NCBI GenBank assembly: GCA_023410535.1
Contig: JAEYPR010000031.1
Coordinates: forward strand, 186,001 to 250,000
Direction: 5' to 3'
Origin: Bacillota bacterium
GTDB lineage: Bacteria; Bacillota; UBA4882; UBA8346
DNA: 64,000 bases
Position numbers and translations under genes: made by a program. The notes beneath the pieces were generated by a model. That model was not told the DNA's origin. It saw only the letters and a program-made list of their open reading frames with translations, and searched no databases. Below, one piece after another: positions 1 to 10,800 of the stretch (the first letter of the stretch is position 1; every line of letters begins with the position of its first letter).

Positions 1-1
1 C

Positions 2-349
2 GTAATGGTCGGCGATGTGGTGAACGCCAGCAAACACATGCGCGAAAATCAAAGCTTGTTTGAGCTTTTTCATAATGATGCGATCAAGCATATTAAAAAG
101 AATCTAAAAGAAGTGCGGATGCCTTTTGAGGCCAAACGAATCAGAGCAATTCAACAGGTTTTGGAACAAGGAGTAAAAGAAGGCTGTTTTCAGGTTGACG
201 ATTTAGCGGAGACCGCCCGAATGATCTTTTTAGCCTTTGGAAGCGTTCTTCTGCTGGGACCGTTTGTTTTAGAGCGGGAACATGAGGCCGTAGTGAAAGA
301 TGCCGAGGCGTTGTTTGCGTTTTTGCTTAAAAGCATTAAACGGGCGTAA
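2..349 (+). CDS. TetR-family regulator, C-terminal part (5' end outside window)
   Basis: The frame is open from the first bases of the window, so the 5' part with the helix-turn-helix lies outside it. The visible 115 or so residues are helical and resemble a TetR ligand-binding/dimerisation domain, including 'EQGVKEGCFQ' and 'ARMIFLAFGSVLLLGP' as in YcdC/AcrR-like C-terminal domains. It lies directly upstream of an RND efflux operon in the same direction, the usual place for a TetR repressor of that pump. TetR assignment is inferred from the C-terminal domain and context only; no DNA-binding helix can be seen. Confidence 0.65.
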   Translation, partial: VMVGDVVNASKHMRENQSLFELFHNDAIKHIKKNLKEVRMPFEAKRIRAIQQVLEQGVKEGCFQVDDLAETARMIFLAFGSVLLLGPFVLEREHEAVVKDAEALFAFLLKSIKRA

Positions 350-360
350 TTTTTTTGTTC

Positions 361-396
361 TTGAATGAACACATTAAAGAAATGTTCATTTGTTCA
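361..396. promoter_or_regulatory. candidate TetR operator upstream of the efflux operon
   Basis: ATGAACA at 365-371 and TGTTCAT at 383-389 form a 7-bp inverted repeat with an 11-bp spacer, and further TGTTCA/TGAACA half sites follow at 391-396 and about 479-484. The rest of the 290-bp gap holds GAGCGCTC at about 458 but no convincing terminator. Operator function is inferred from symmetry and position between a regulator and its likely target. Confidence 0.35.
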
Positions 397-639
397 ATCA
401 ATCGCAACATTGTGGTCACAAACTGAACACAAAGGTCCGGTATGATGGTTTTGCAATGAGCGCTCGCCTTCCAGTCGATGAACATTTGAAAGCAATATTC
501 AGTAGTTCAATAAGGTGGTGATCGGTATTATCAGCAAAATATTATCCTTGATGATGATGTTATTTAGAAATTTAGCGGCTTTAGTTAGTGTTTAGTCGAT
601 AAAACCGAACGAACCAAGTTTCGGAAAGGGTGATGGATA

Positions 640-1692
640 ATGAAAAAAATACTGCTTGGGTTAAGTATGCTCTGTCTGTTGGGATTGATGGGGTTGGCGC
701 TAATACATAACAAAACGGTTGCCGATCAAAAAGCCAAAAATGCCAATCAGGAAATTTCGATCCCGGTGTCAACGTATGGAGTGCATCGGCAAACGCTCCA
801 AGCGACTTTCAGTAAAACCGGAACGATTGAGGCCAATAATGAAGTCGCCGTAGTATCGCAAACTTCCGGAAAAGTCATTGCAATGTATGTTAGCATCGGA
901 TCCCAAGTGAAAGCCGGTTCGCCCATTGCCAAAGTTGAAGATTTGGTATGTAAGTCCAAATTAAATTCCGCGCGTACCGCTTTTGCCGTCGCCCAAAAGG
1001 ATTGGGAACGGTCCCGTAAATTACATGCGGAAAAAATCATTTCCGATTCCGACCTTGAAGCAGCGGAAAAAGCGCTTCAAACCGCAAAAGCCGATTTGGA
1101 CTCGGCCCAAGATAATTATAATAATACAACCATCAGCGCGCCGGTCTCCGGTGTGATCAGTGACCGGGCTGTGGATCTGGGCGCCACCGTTGCCTCCGGA
1201 ACGACCATCGCCACAGTGGTCGATACTTCTGTTTTTAAGGTTTCAGTGAATGTGGATGAAACGCAAGCCTTTCAATTGACTGCCGGCGAGATGGTCTCAA
1301 TTGAAACAGCGGTTTATCCCGATGTCAAACTGGCCGGCCGGATCAAAAGTGTCAGCGTGAAAAGTGATGCCGTGCATACGTTCCCGGTGGAGATCACCAT
1401 TCTTAACGATAAAGCCCATCCGCTAAAATCGGGCGTATTCGGTAAAGTAGTCTTTGAACTTGGAAACGCCGCCAATGTTTTGGCGATTCCGCGGGAAGCC
1501 TTGGTTGGCAGTATCAAAACGCCCCAGGTTTATGTGGTCGAAAACGGGCGGGCGGTGTCGCGCGATCTTGTTATCGACCGGGAGATCAACTCGTATTTAG
1601 TCGTTAAATCCGGCTTAAATGAAAATGATCAGGTTGTAGTGAACGGTCAGGAGAATTTAAATAGCAACGTCGCTGTAAAAGTAATTAAATGA
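640..1692 (+). CDS. RND efflux periplasmic adaptor (membrane fusion protein)
   Basis: This 350-residue HlyD/AcrA-type adaptor bridges the inner-membrane RND pump and the outer-membrane TolC channel. An N-terminal hydrophobic segment (residues 5-25) acts as signal or anchor. It is followed by a split lipoyl (barrel-sandwich) half around residues 60-100, an alpha-helical hairpin of about 60 residues (100-160, 'AQKDWERSRKLHAEKIISDSDLE' region), the second lipoyl half ('ISAPVSGVISDRAVDLGATV' region), a beta-barrel and a membrane-proximal domain. The start is supported by AAAGGGTGA 6-9 bases upstream. It is the first gene of adaptor-pump-TolC, likely one transcript. Substrate cannot be told from sequence. 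Confidence 0.93.
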   Translation: MKKILLGLSMLCLLGLMGLALIHNKTVADQKAKNANQEISIPVSTYGVHRQTLQATFSKTGTIEANNEVAVVSQTSGKVIAMYVSIGSQVKAGSPIAKVEDLVCKSKLNSARTAFAVAQKDWERSRKLHAEKIISDSDLEAAEKALQTAKADLDSAQDNYNNTTISAPVSGVISDRAVDLGATVASGTTIATVVDTSVFKVSVNVDETQAFQLTAGEMVSIETAVYPDVKLAGRIKSVSVKSDAVHTFPVEITILNDKAHPLKSGVFGKVVFELGNAANVLAIPREALVGSIKTPQVYVVENGRAVSRDLVIDREINSYLVVKSGLNENDQVVVNGQENLNSNVAVKVIK

Positions 1693-1791
1693 GAAGATTG
1701 CAAATCGCGATGGGCGCATGGCGGTAATTTGCAATTTTTCGAAATAACAGTTGATTTCTTACGCATTTTAGCGAAAAAGCAGGTGAATAAC

Positions 1792-4700
1792 ATGACGATT
1801 ACCGAGCTATCGATCAAACGTCCAATTTTAGTGATCGTGCTATTTATGGCGATTACGTTACTTGGTTTGTTTGCTTACACTCAGTTAAAATATGAAACGT
1901 TCCCAAGCATGACCGCGCCGATGGTTACCATTACCACCACCTATTCCGGCGCTTCCGCCAGTGTCGTGGAGTCGACGGTCACCAAAAAAATCGAAGACGC
2001 CATCTCGGGAGTTAATAATATCGACGCGATCAGCTCCACTTCTTCGGAAGGCAATTCTATGGTCATGGTGCAGTTCATTAATGGCACCGATATTAATGCG
2101 GCGCTCCGCGATGTTCAAAATAAAGTGAGCCGGATCCTCTCAAGCCTTCCCGAAGGCGTCGACCAGCCAACTTACTCCAAGTTGTCATTGGACGATACGT
2201 CGGTGATGTCCATTGGGGTAACCAGTACCATGCCGTCCAAAGAGTTTTCAATATTCCTAACCAATAACATTAAACCGCAATTGAGTAAACAGCCGGGTGT
2301 CGCGCAAGTTACCTTTAGCGGTGCGGCCGATCGCGAGATTCATGTCAATGTCGATCATCAGAAGTTACAAGCCTATGGAATCGCCAATCAGGCGATTGCC
2401 AACGCGATTGCCAATGCCAACCTGGATTATCCGACGGGAAAGGTGAAAGATCGTGATGGCCAGTATACTTTGCGTTTGTCCGGTAAAATCAACTCCGTGG
2501 CGCAACTGAAAAATCTAGTGATCAAAAGTTCCGGTAAAGGACAGGTGCGATTGGCGGATGTTGCCGACGTCCAGGACGGTAGTGCGGATCAATCGACGAT
2601 TGCGCGGGTTAACAGGATCCCGTCCGTCGGGATTAAAGTGTATAAACAATCCGACGCTAATCAGGTTGAGGTTTGTAATTCAATCCGCAAGATGATTCCG
2701 GAGTTGGAAGCGGAATACCGTGCGATCAATTTAAAATTTGTCATGATCCAAAACAGCTCCGACTTTACGCTTGCTTCGGTTGCAGCCGTTAAGGAAGACT
2801 TGCTGATCGCGGTTCTTTTAGTTGCCATGGTGATGCTTGTTTTCTTACATAGTTTACGGAGTTCGGTGATTGTCATGGTCGCGATTCCGACGTCACTGGT
2901 AACCACCTTGATCGGGATGTGGGCGACGGGCTGTACGATGAATATCATCACGCTCCTGGCGATGTCGCTGGTCATCGGTATTTTGGTGGATGATTCCATT
3001 GTCGTGCTCGAAAATATTCACAACCACCTTGAAAAAGGCGAAGATCAACAGAGCGCTGCTTTAAACGGACGGAATGAGATTGGTTTTACCGCGCTCTCCA
3101 TTACCTTGGTCGACGTTGTGGTGTTCTTGCCTTTATCTTTGGTTTCCGGAATGATTGGAAGTTTGATTCACCAATTTTCGTTAGTCATTGTGATGTCCAC
3201 CTTGGTCAGCTTGTTTGTATCATTCACCGTTACGCCGATGTTGGCGTCCCGTTTTTCAAAAGCCGAAAAACTCACCAGGAGAACGTTGATGGGCCGGTTC
3301 GGCTGCTGGTTCGAAGCGCGATACAACAAAATGGTCGATTCGTATTTGAAGTTACTCCGCTGGTGTTTATGTCACCGCGGCAAGGTGTTGTTGGCGACGT
3401 TTTTGCTCTTCGTCATGTCGATTGCAATGATTCCGGCGGGATTTGTGGGATCGGAATTTATGCCCTCCGGTGATATGGGTGAACTAACCGTGACCATTGA
3501 ATTGCCGTCCCGTGCCAAATTAGAGCAGACGGATCAGGTTGTAAAAAAGGCCGAGCAAATTCTCTGGAAAATTCCCGAAGTCGAGAAACTCTTTACGACG
3601 ATTGGCTCCGGCGGTAACGCTTTTTCGTCTTCCGCGCCAAGCAACTCGGCTGAAATTACAGTGGTTTTGGTAGGAAAAGCAAAACGGTCGCGCGCAACGG
3701 ATGACATTGTAAACATTATCAAAGATAAGCTGGATGCCAGCCTTGACTGCACGGTCCATGTCGACGCGGCGACCATTTTCGGGGTCGCGATGACCCCGAT
3801 CAAATACGAAATAATTGCCCCCAATTGGGAGAAAGCGTACCAAGCGGCTTTAACAGTGAAGCAGATTTTCGCCCAAGTACCAGGGACGAAAGATATTCAG
3901 ATATCAACCGAGGAAGCGAGTCCCGAGGTCCAGGTCAATATTGACCGGGATAAATTGAGTCAGTTTGGGTTAAGTATCAATGACGTTGGTTCAGTGCTGC
4001 AAACCGGCTTTACCGGCAACACCGCTTCGAAGTTTCGTGACGAAAACGGGGATGAATACGATATCCGGGTTCGTTATGACTTGAATGACCGTACCCGTAC
4101 CGATACCCTCGGGTCCCAAAGTTTTGTCAATACTGCCGGTCAAGTGATTCAGCTCAACCAGTTCGCTACGTTAATCAATGGCACAGGACCAACGGAGTTA
4201 ACCCGGAAAGACCGTAACTATACGATTGCTGTTTCGTCACAGGCCATCGGATTAAGCAGCGGCGCGATATCCGAAAAAATTGGCAAGCTGCTCAAGGAAA
4301 CCAAGTTCCCGGATGGTGTAACAGTCGGACCGGGCGGTCAGCAGAAAAATCAAGGCGATGCCTTTGCCAGCTTGGGGTTGGCTCTTTTTGCCGCAATTAT
4401 CTTGGTTTATTTGATTATGACGGCGCTCTATAACTCGTTTGTCTACCCGTTTGTCGTATTTTTCTCTGTTCCGCTGGCGTTAATCGGAACGATTCTGGCT
4501 TTGGGCTTATCAAACAACACCCTATCGATCTTTTCATTCCTCGGCATTATTATGCTGGTCGGATTGGTCAGTAAAAACGCCATTTTATTGGTGGACTTCG
4601 TTAACCGGGCCCGGGCGGAGGGCGCCGGTGTGGTTGAAGCGTTGGTAGAGGCTGGTCGGGAACGGATTCGCCCGATTTTAATGACGACGCTGACGATGAT

Positions 4701-4926
4701 CTTAGGGATGTTGCCATTGGCGATGGCGACTTCATACGGTTCCGAATTTAAACGCGGTATGGGCTGGGCGTTGATCGGCGGATTAACGTCATCGATGTTA
4801 ATGACGCTGGTGGTAGTGCCCATTATTTATACCTTGGTGGAACAAGTGAGAGAGTTCTTTGGGCGAAATAAAAAAACGGCGCCGCAACCGGCGGTCGAAG
4901 AACGCGCAAACAAGCTACCGGCATGA
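1792..4926 (+). CDS. RND multidrug efflux permease (AcrB/HAE1 type)
   Basis: Proton-driven inner-membrane pump of about 1044 residues, the usual AcrB length. TM1 follows 'MTITELSIKRPILVIVLFMA'. Two large periplasmic loops separate TM1-2 and TM7-8, and the TM4 proton-relay motif 'LVIGILVDDSIVVLEN' carries the DD pair. The second half repeats the fold ('GLVSKNAILLVDFVNRA'). The frame is open from 1729, but the ATG at 1792 has AGGTG at 1781-1785 and matches family N termini, so I use it. The stop overlaps the TolC-like gene by 4 bases. Residues between the two halves fit HAE1 pumps for amphiphilic drugs rather than metal pumps, a family-level inference. Confidence 0.94.
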   Translation: MTITELSIKRPILVIVLFMAITLLGLFAYTQLKYETFPSMTAPMVTITTTYSGASASVVESTVTKKIEDAISGVNNIDAISSTSSEGNSMVMVQFINGTDINAALRDVQNKVSRILSSLPEGVDQPTYSKLSLDDTSVMSIGVTSTMPSKEFSIFLTNNIKPQLSKQPGVAQVTFSGAADREIHVNVDHQKLQAYGIANQAIANAIANANLDYPTGKVKDRDGQYTLRLSGKINSVAQLKNLVIKSSGKGQVRLADVADVQDGSADQSTIARVNRIPSVGIKVYKQSDANQVEVCNSIRKMIPELEAEYRAINLKFVMIQNSSDFTLASVAAVKEDLLIAVLLVAMVMLVFLHSLRSSVIVMVAIPTSLVTTLIGMWATGCTMNIITLLAMSLVIGILVDDSIVVLENIHNHLEKGEDQQSAALNGRNEIGFTALSITLVDVVVFLPLSLVSGMIGSLIHQFSLVIVMSTLVSLFVSFTVTPMLASRFSKAEKLTRRTLMGRFGCWFEARYNKMVDSYLKLLRWCLCHRGKVLLATFLLFVMSIAMIPAGFVGSEFMPSGDMGELTVTIELPSRAKLEQTDQVVKKAEQILWKIPEVEKLFTTIGSGGNAFSSSAPSNSAEITVVLVGKAKRSRATDDIVNIIKDKLDASLDCTVHVDAATIFGVAMTPIKYEIIAPNWEKAYQAALTVKQIFAQVPGTKDIQISTEEASPEVQVNIDRDKLSQFGLSINDVGSVLQTGFTGNTASKFRDENGDEYDIRVRYDLNDRTRTDTLGSQSFVNTAGQVIQLNQFATLINGTGPTELTRKDRNYTIAVSSQAIGLSSGAISEKIGKLLKETKFPDGVTVGPGGQQKNQGDAFASLGLALFAAIILVYLIMTALYNSFVYPFVVFFSVPLALIGTILALGLSNNTLSIFSFLGIIMLVGLVSKNAILLVDFVNRARAEGAGVVEALVEAGRERIRPILMTTLTMILGMLPLAMATSYGSEFKRGMGWALIGGLTSSMLMTLVVVPIIYTLVEQVREFFGRNKKTAPQPAVEERANKLPA

Positions 4927-6194
4927 GCGCGAAGGAAGAGGTGGTATCGGTGTTACGGAAACGAATATTAACCCTGCTGATCGGTTTGATTTTAGTCCCG
5001 GCCGCAATGGCGAAGGCGGCAACTCCGCCGCAGTCTACCCCCAAACTGACCTTAGCGGCTTGTTTGGAGGCGGGGTTCGCCTATAGTCAGGATTTGCAAA
5101 CTGCAACAAGCAATATCCGCATCGCCCAGGAAAGCGTCAATCAAGCGAAGGCGGCTTTGGGCCCGTCGCTTGGCTACAGTGTCAGCCACGTTGAGTCCGG
5201 CGCCGCTAATTATAATAGTGGTACGGTTTCGTTGGATTTTCCGGTGTTTAACCGGAATAAACTGCTGAACAACTTAAAAGTCGCCGAGTTGCAATTGGCA
5301 AACGCCCGGGAGGATGAACGTCAAGCCAAATTGGAATTGACTTACGATATTAAAAACGCTTTTTATGATTTATGGTTAAAGGAACAAAAGTTGGCGGTGG
5401 CGGTAAGTTCAGATGAAAACTTCGGTGAACATTACCAAACCATCAAAAAGTATTGTGAAGTTGGTAAGAAAGCCGAGTATGAGTTGCTGGAGGCGGAGGT
5501 CGCTTGGAAAGAACAGAAGGCCGAAGTCAGCTCCGCCCGCAGCAATGTTACGTTAGCCAAACTGACATTGGCAATGCTGATCGGGCTGGATCGGGAGCAG
5601 GGTTTTCAGATTGTTTATGACGCATCCATCCAACAAGCACCGGAACAATATCCCATTGAACTGCCGACCTTGCTGGCCCAAGCGGAAAAGCAGCGGCCGG
5701 ATCTCCGGCAAGCGACGCAAAAGATCGAAATCGCCAAGTTGAACGTGGACATCGTCAAAGCAACGAACAATCCGACCTTCGCGTTGTCAGGGACGCAAAA
5801 CGATTTAAATAAGCAATTCCAATATACGCTCGGCGTGAGCGGTACCTTATATGATAACCAATCGACCGCCGCCAAAGTGAGGACGGCGGAGGAAAAGATT
5901 AAAATTGCCCGGTTAAGCGCGGTTAAGACCCGGGACCAAATGCGGCAAAACGTTCAAAAAGTATACCAGACCATTTTGGTCGATCTGGAACATATTCAAG
6001 CGTATCAAGCCAATATTAACTTGACCAAAGAAGATTTGCGGTTGACGGAGATCCGTTATACCGCCGGAATGTCAACCATTATGGATGTGCGGGACCGCCA
6101 GTTGGCGCTGGACAAAGCCAGGAACAACTACTATCAAGCAGTCGCCTCATATATAACCGACCTCGCCAAACTGGATCAGGAGTTGGGGAATTAG
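4923..6194 (+). CDS. TolC-family outer membrane efflux channel
   Basis: 423-residue outer-membrane factor. A signal peptide (about residues 12-33, 'ILTLLIGLILVPAAMAKA') is followed by two repeated OEP halves rich in long coiled-coil helices (residues 45-215 and 235-420), with beta-strand stretches such as 'LGYSVSHVES' and 'TYTLGVSGTLYDNQ'-like segments for the barrel. ATGA overlap with the permease implies translational coupling. A TolC-type channel only makes sense with an outer membrane, so this is part of the evidence that the host is a diderm. The last residues are 'LDQELGN'. Confidence 0.92.
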   Translation: MSAKEEVVSVLRKRILTLLIGLILVPAAMAKAATPPQSTPKLTLAACLEAGFAYSQDLQTATSNIRIAQESVNQAKAALGPSLGYSVSHVESGAANYNSGTVSLDFPVFNRNKLLNNLKVAELQLANAREDERQAKLELTYDIKNAFYDLWLKEQKLAVAVSSDENFGEHYQTIKKYCEVGKKAEYELLEAEVAWKEQKAEVSSARSNVTLAKLTLAMLIGLDREQGFQIVYDASIQQAPEQYPIELPTLLAQAEKQRPDLRQATQKIEIAKLNVDIVKATNNPTFALSGTQNDLNKQFQYTLGVSGTLYDNQSTAAKVRTAEEKIKIARLSAVKTRDQMRQNVQKVYQTILVDLEHIQAYQANINLTKEDLRLTEIRYTAGMSTIMDVRDRQLALDKARNNYYQAVASYITDLAKLDQELGN

Positions 6195-6366
6195 ACCCAA
6201 CCAACAGAGGCGGATTCGTTCGATAATTTGCCATCCAGTTTTACCCATAATGGAAACATAAACTAAGTATACAATGTACTTTGATATATCCTCTTGTTTT
6301 CTGCGTCAAAAACCTTTTAAATGATAAGAGAACGAATTTAAAATTGTTGTTATTGAGGTTATATCG

Positions 6367-7632
6367 ATGAATTATCACGAGTTGGATCAGCGCCAATTGA
6401 ATGAGCTTCACGCCGAGTTGCAACAAGCCTATCATGAAGTGAAGGCGCAAAATCTGAAATTGGACATGTCGCGGGGCAAACCGTGCCCGGAACAACTTGA
6501 CCTTTCCTTGAATTTGCTTGAGTGTGCCGAATATAAGACCGATGGAACCGACTGCCGCAATTACGGCGGTGTGGACGGGTTGCCGTCGGCCAAGGCCTTA
6601 TTGGCCGCGCTGCTGGAGGTGACTCCGGAGGAAGTGATCGTGGGCGGCAATTCCAGCCTGACGATGATGTATGACGCGATCGCCCGGGCGATGCTGCTGG
6701 GGGTGGTCGACGGCGAGCAACCGTGGGGCCGTTTGCCGGAGGTTAAATTCCTCTGTCCGGTGCCCGGTTATGACCGCCACTTCGCGATCTGCGAATTGTT
6801 GAACATTACCATGATCAATGTCGCGCTGAACGACGACGGTCCGGATATGGATGCGGTGGAAGACCTGGTGGCGGCGGACGAAAGCATCAAGGGGATTTGG
6901 TGCGTGCCCAAATACAGCAACCCCGGCGGAGTGGTTTACTCCGACGCCGTGGTGGACCGGTTGGCGCGGATGCAGACCAAAGCGCCGGATTTCCGGATCT
7001 TCTGGGATAACGCCTATACCGTGCACCACCTGACCGAGCGACCCCCGCAACTTCGGAATATCCTGGACGCGTGTAAAGCGGCCGGGCACCCGGAACGGGT
7101 CTTCATCTTTGGTTCCACGGCCAAGATCAGTTTCGCCGGCGCCGGCGTGGCGGCGCTGGCGGCCAGTAAGAAAAACATTGATTTCACCCGGAAGCAGTTG
7201 GGGATCCAGACGATCGGTCCCGACAAATTGAATCAACTACGCCACGTGCGGTTCTTTAAGGATTTGGCCGGGATCAACGCCCATATGCGGAAACATGCGG
7301 CCATCATCAAACCAAAGTTTGACCGGGTGTTGGCTATTCTCGACCAAGAGTTGGCGGAGACGGGGGTCGCGACCTGGAGCCGTCCCTTGGGCGGCTATTT
7401 CATCAGTCTCGACACCATGGACCACAACGCGCAACGGGTGGTGAAGCTGGCGGCCGAAGCCGGCGTGGTCTTGACCAACGCCGGAGCCACCTTTCCGTAC
7501 GGCAAAGACCCCTTGGACCGTAACATCCGGATCGCTCCGACCTTCCCGCCGCTGGAAGAGTTGGAAAAGGCGATGCATTTGGTGACGCTGTGTATCCGGC
7601 TGGTTGCGGTGGAGAAGTTGTTGGGGAAATAA
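6367..7632 (+). CDS. PLP-dependent aspartate aminotransferase, subgroup Ic (MocR-like fold)
   Basis: 421 residues. Resembles the Pfam Aminotran_MocR / AspT type Ic group: 'LKLDMSRGKPCPEQLDLS' near the N terminus, 'GGVDGLPSAKALLA', 'VGGNSSLTMMYD', 'CPVPGYDRHFAICE', 'PKYSNPGGVVYSD', and a PLP-lysine region 'FIFGSTAKISFAGAGVA' around residues 247-263. The probable reaction is L-aspartate with 2-oxoglutarate giving oxaloacetate and glutamate, in the cytoplasm. It is monocistronic, with a strong terminator 20 bases after the stop. Its GC-rich third positions differ from the AT-rich leader at 6240-6360. Aspartate specificity is inferred from the subgroup. Confidence 0.88.
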   Translation: MNYHELDQRQLNELHAELQQAYHEVKAQNLKLDMSRGKPCPEQLDLSLNLLECAEYKTDGTDCRNYGGVDGLPSAKALLAALLEVTPEEVIVGGNSSLTMMYDAIARAMLLGVVDGEQPWGRLPEVKFLCPVPGYDRHFAICELLNITMINVALNDDGPDMDAVEDLVAADESIKGIWCVPKYSNPGGVVYSDAVVDRLARMQTKAPDFRIFWDNAYTVHHLTERPPQLRNILDACKAAGHPERVFIFGSTAKISFAGAGVAALAASKKNIDFTRKQLGIQTIGPDKLNQLRHVRFFKDLAGINAHMRKHAAIIKPKFDRVLAILDQELAETGVATWSRPLGGYFISLDTMDHNAQRVVKLAAEAGVVLTNAGATFPYGKDPLDRNIRIAPTFPPLEELEKAMHLVTLCIRLVAVEKLLGK

Positions 7633-7651
7633 GTGAAAGAGCAAAAGAGCT

Positions 7652-7682
7652 GCTGCCAATAGATTCATTGGCAGCTTTTTTT
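7652..7682 (+). terminator. rho-independent terminator of the aminotransferase gene
   Basis: A 9-bp perfect stem GCTGCCAAT/ATTGGCAGC (7652-7660 and 7667-7675) with a 6-base loop is followed by seven Ts. Confidence 0.92.
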
Positions 7683-7844
7683 ATCGTAAAAAAATTGCGG
7701 ATGGGAAGTACCGCCGGCGTTTGAGTATAAATTTCGAACCAATATAGGGTAATTCGAATTGTTATCGAAATATATAAGTCGACCTGGCAACGCGGATGGA
7801 AAAGAAAATATTGAATTTATTTCAACTTATGAATCAAGGAAAAT

Positions 7845-10800
7845 ATGTCGCAGTCAAGCTTGTTCCAAATGTTTAGTGCGACATCTATAGACAGAAAAAA
7901 CAAGGATCGAACGGAAATGGTGAAACGACGAACAGTTAATCAGCCAATCTTACCGTTGCTATTCGGTATTATCGTTGTGGCAGTTGCCTTTACATATCTA
8001 TTTAGCCTCGCAAAGCCAAGCGGTCATCAAATCAAGCCGGTGCACGGCCGGATCGATCTGCGAAGTTGGAATCAAGGCCAGGAAAGTTTGAATCTCAGCG
8101 GCAATTGGGATTTTTATTGGAACCGGTTTCTTACGTATCAGGACTTGATCAACGACGCTCCCCGCCCCGACCTCAATGCCAAGGTGCCTGAAGTTTGGAA
8201 CAATTATCGGATTCAGGGTAAACCCTTGCCGGGCTTTGGGTATGCCACTTACCGACTCAAAGTGATCAATGTTCCGCGAGGAATGCCGTTGGCGTTGCGG
8301 ATTCCTACCTTTTCCACTGCATACCGTTTATTTATCAATGACCGATTGGTCGCCGCCAACGGGAAAGTCGGCCGCAACGGCAAGCAATCCGCCCCCCAAT
8401 ACCGGCCGACGGTTGTGGAATTTACGCCGGTCGCCACTCGCTTTGAACTGATTATTCAAGTAGCCAATTTTACCTATGCCCGGGGCGGCATGTGGTATGC
8501 CCTCAAGCTGGGGACCCCCGCCCAAATCCGCCGTCTGGACCGGTCGATTGTCGATAAGGATTTGTTGCTGTGCGGCGCGTTATCGATGATGGCTTTTTAT
8601 TATCTAAGTCTCTTTTTGTTGCGCCGCGAGGACAAAAGCAGTTTGTACTTCGTCTGTATGTGTCTGATGTTTGTGGGTAGGACGGCGGTCTATGGCGATT
8701 ATTTAATCTATCGGATGGTTCCCGCGCTTCCTTTTGCGGCGATCGTCGCCATTGAATATATTACCGTTTGTTGGTTTCCGATCTTTGCCACCCTGATGAT
8801 TAAAGAGCTGTTCCCGGAGGAAACCGCGGTTAAGACATTGCAAGCGGCGCTGGGGTATGGTACGGTGATGGCGGCGCTATTTTTGGCTACTCCGATTGCC
8901 TTTTATACCCGTTTGGTTTACCTGGTTCAGGTTGGCGCGATTACCATTGGGTTGTATGCGATCGCTTGCGTAATCAAGGCGTTTTTCAATCGCAAAAAAG
9001 ATGCCTTGCTGGTGTTGTTTGGGGCGCTAATGGTCATTTTCTGCGCGGTTCACGACATGTTGTATCAAAATAACGTGATCCTCAGCGACTATGGCGAGTT
9101 TGTCCAGGTCGGCTTATTTAGCTTGCTTTTGATGCAGTCATTCGTTTTAGCCCGGCGTTTTTCAGGGGCATTTCGCGATGTGGAAGCGCTGTCGCAACAA
9201 CTGCTGAAACTGGACAAGATCAAAGACGAATTTTTAGCCAATACTTCTCATGAACTGCGGACGCCGTTGAGCGGGATGCTTGGGGTGGTCGAAGGGATGT
9301 TGCGGGGCAATGAAGGCGAGCTTAATGCCGGACAAAAACAGAGTTTGGCGCTGATCGCCTCCAATAGCCGACGTTTGGCGAATTTGGTCAATGATATTCT
9401 GGACTATTCCAAGTTGAAATACGGCGACCTGCGCTTAAACGTCAAGCCGGTGCGGGTCGACGGATTAATCCAGACGGTGGTGAAAGTTTTTCAACAGTTG
9501 TGCAAAGCCAAGGGGTTTACGGTAAGCTGTGATTTCCCGGTGGACTTGCCGGCGGTTTTGGCGGATGAAAACCGGGTGGTGCAAATATTATACAACTTGC
9601 TGGGTAATGCCGTTAAATTTACGAAGTTGGGCGCAGTGCGGATTACGGCGCGGGTCGACCAGGCAATGCTGGAGATCTGCGTCAGCGATACCGGCGCCGG
9701 AATCCCCGCGGACAAACTGGAGGATATCTTCAAATCCTTTGAACAGGTCGATACGTCGCTAAACCGGATTCATGGCGGCACGGGTTTGGGATTGGCCATC
9801 ACCAAGCAACTGGTGGAGTTGCAAGGCGGACGCATCTGGGTTCAATCAACGCTCGGATCCGGTTCCGAATTTTATTTTACCTTGCCGCTGGCGGCGGAAG
9901 GGCTTCCGGCGAATCAGGCCGGGCTGGACTTGCCCGAGCCGGTGGTGGCGGTTTTGGATGAACCGGCGGGTTCGTTTCAGCAGCCGGCCCAGGGGAGCGA
10001 CATCCTTCTGGTCGACGACGATCCGGTGAATCTGCAATCTTCGGCGACGTTGCTGCGGATCGGCGGATATGGCGTTACCGCCGTGACCGGCGGTAAGGCC
10101 GCGCTGACGGAGCTCAACCGGCATCCCGATTACGCTTTGGTGATTTTGGATGTCATGATGCCGGAAATGTCCGGCTATGAAGTCTGCCGTAAGCTCCGGG
10201 AGGACAAAACTCCGTTTGAAATGCCGGTGTTGATGTTGACCTCCAAGGCGGCCAGCGCCGATATTGTGACCGGTTTTGCCGCGGGCGCCAACGATTACCT
10301 GCAGAAGCCGTTTGAAGCGGAGGAACTGTTGGCGCGCGTGGGCACGCTGGTTAATCTGAAAAAATCGGTGGACAAGACCATCGCCGCCGAAGTGGCTTTT
10401 ATGCAAGCGCAAATCAAACCTCATTTTCTCTATAACACGCTCAATATTATTTCGTACTTTTGCGATACCGAGCCGGAGCAAGCGCGGCGGTTGATTGACG
10501 AGTTTTCCAACTATTTGCGGCAAAGTTTTGACTTTAAGAACCCCAAGATGTATGTGGCGCTGGCGAATGAGCTGAGTTTGGTCCAATCTTACGTGGAGAT
10601 TGAAAAAGCGCGTTTTGGCGCCAGTTTGCGCGTGGAGTTTCTGCTGGATGAAGTGGGTGAGGTCAAAATACCGTCGCTGTCGATCCAACCGCTGGTGGAA
10701 AACGCCATTCGGCACGGGATCCGGAAGAAAGGCGGCAGCGGCACGGTGACCGTGGCGGTGCGCAATACGGCCGAAGGGGTTCGGGTTACCGTGGCGGACG

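Noticed and set aside
6598..7236. Long minus-strand open frame inside the aminotransferase gene
   Set aside because: It lies opposite a well-conserved enzyme in GC-rich DNA and its product shows no family features; a shadow frame.
9846..10715. 289-codon minus-strand frame inside the hybrid kinase
   Set aside because: Opposite the REC and LytS domains, with His/Arg/Gln-rich composition typical of a reverse shadow.
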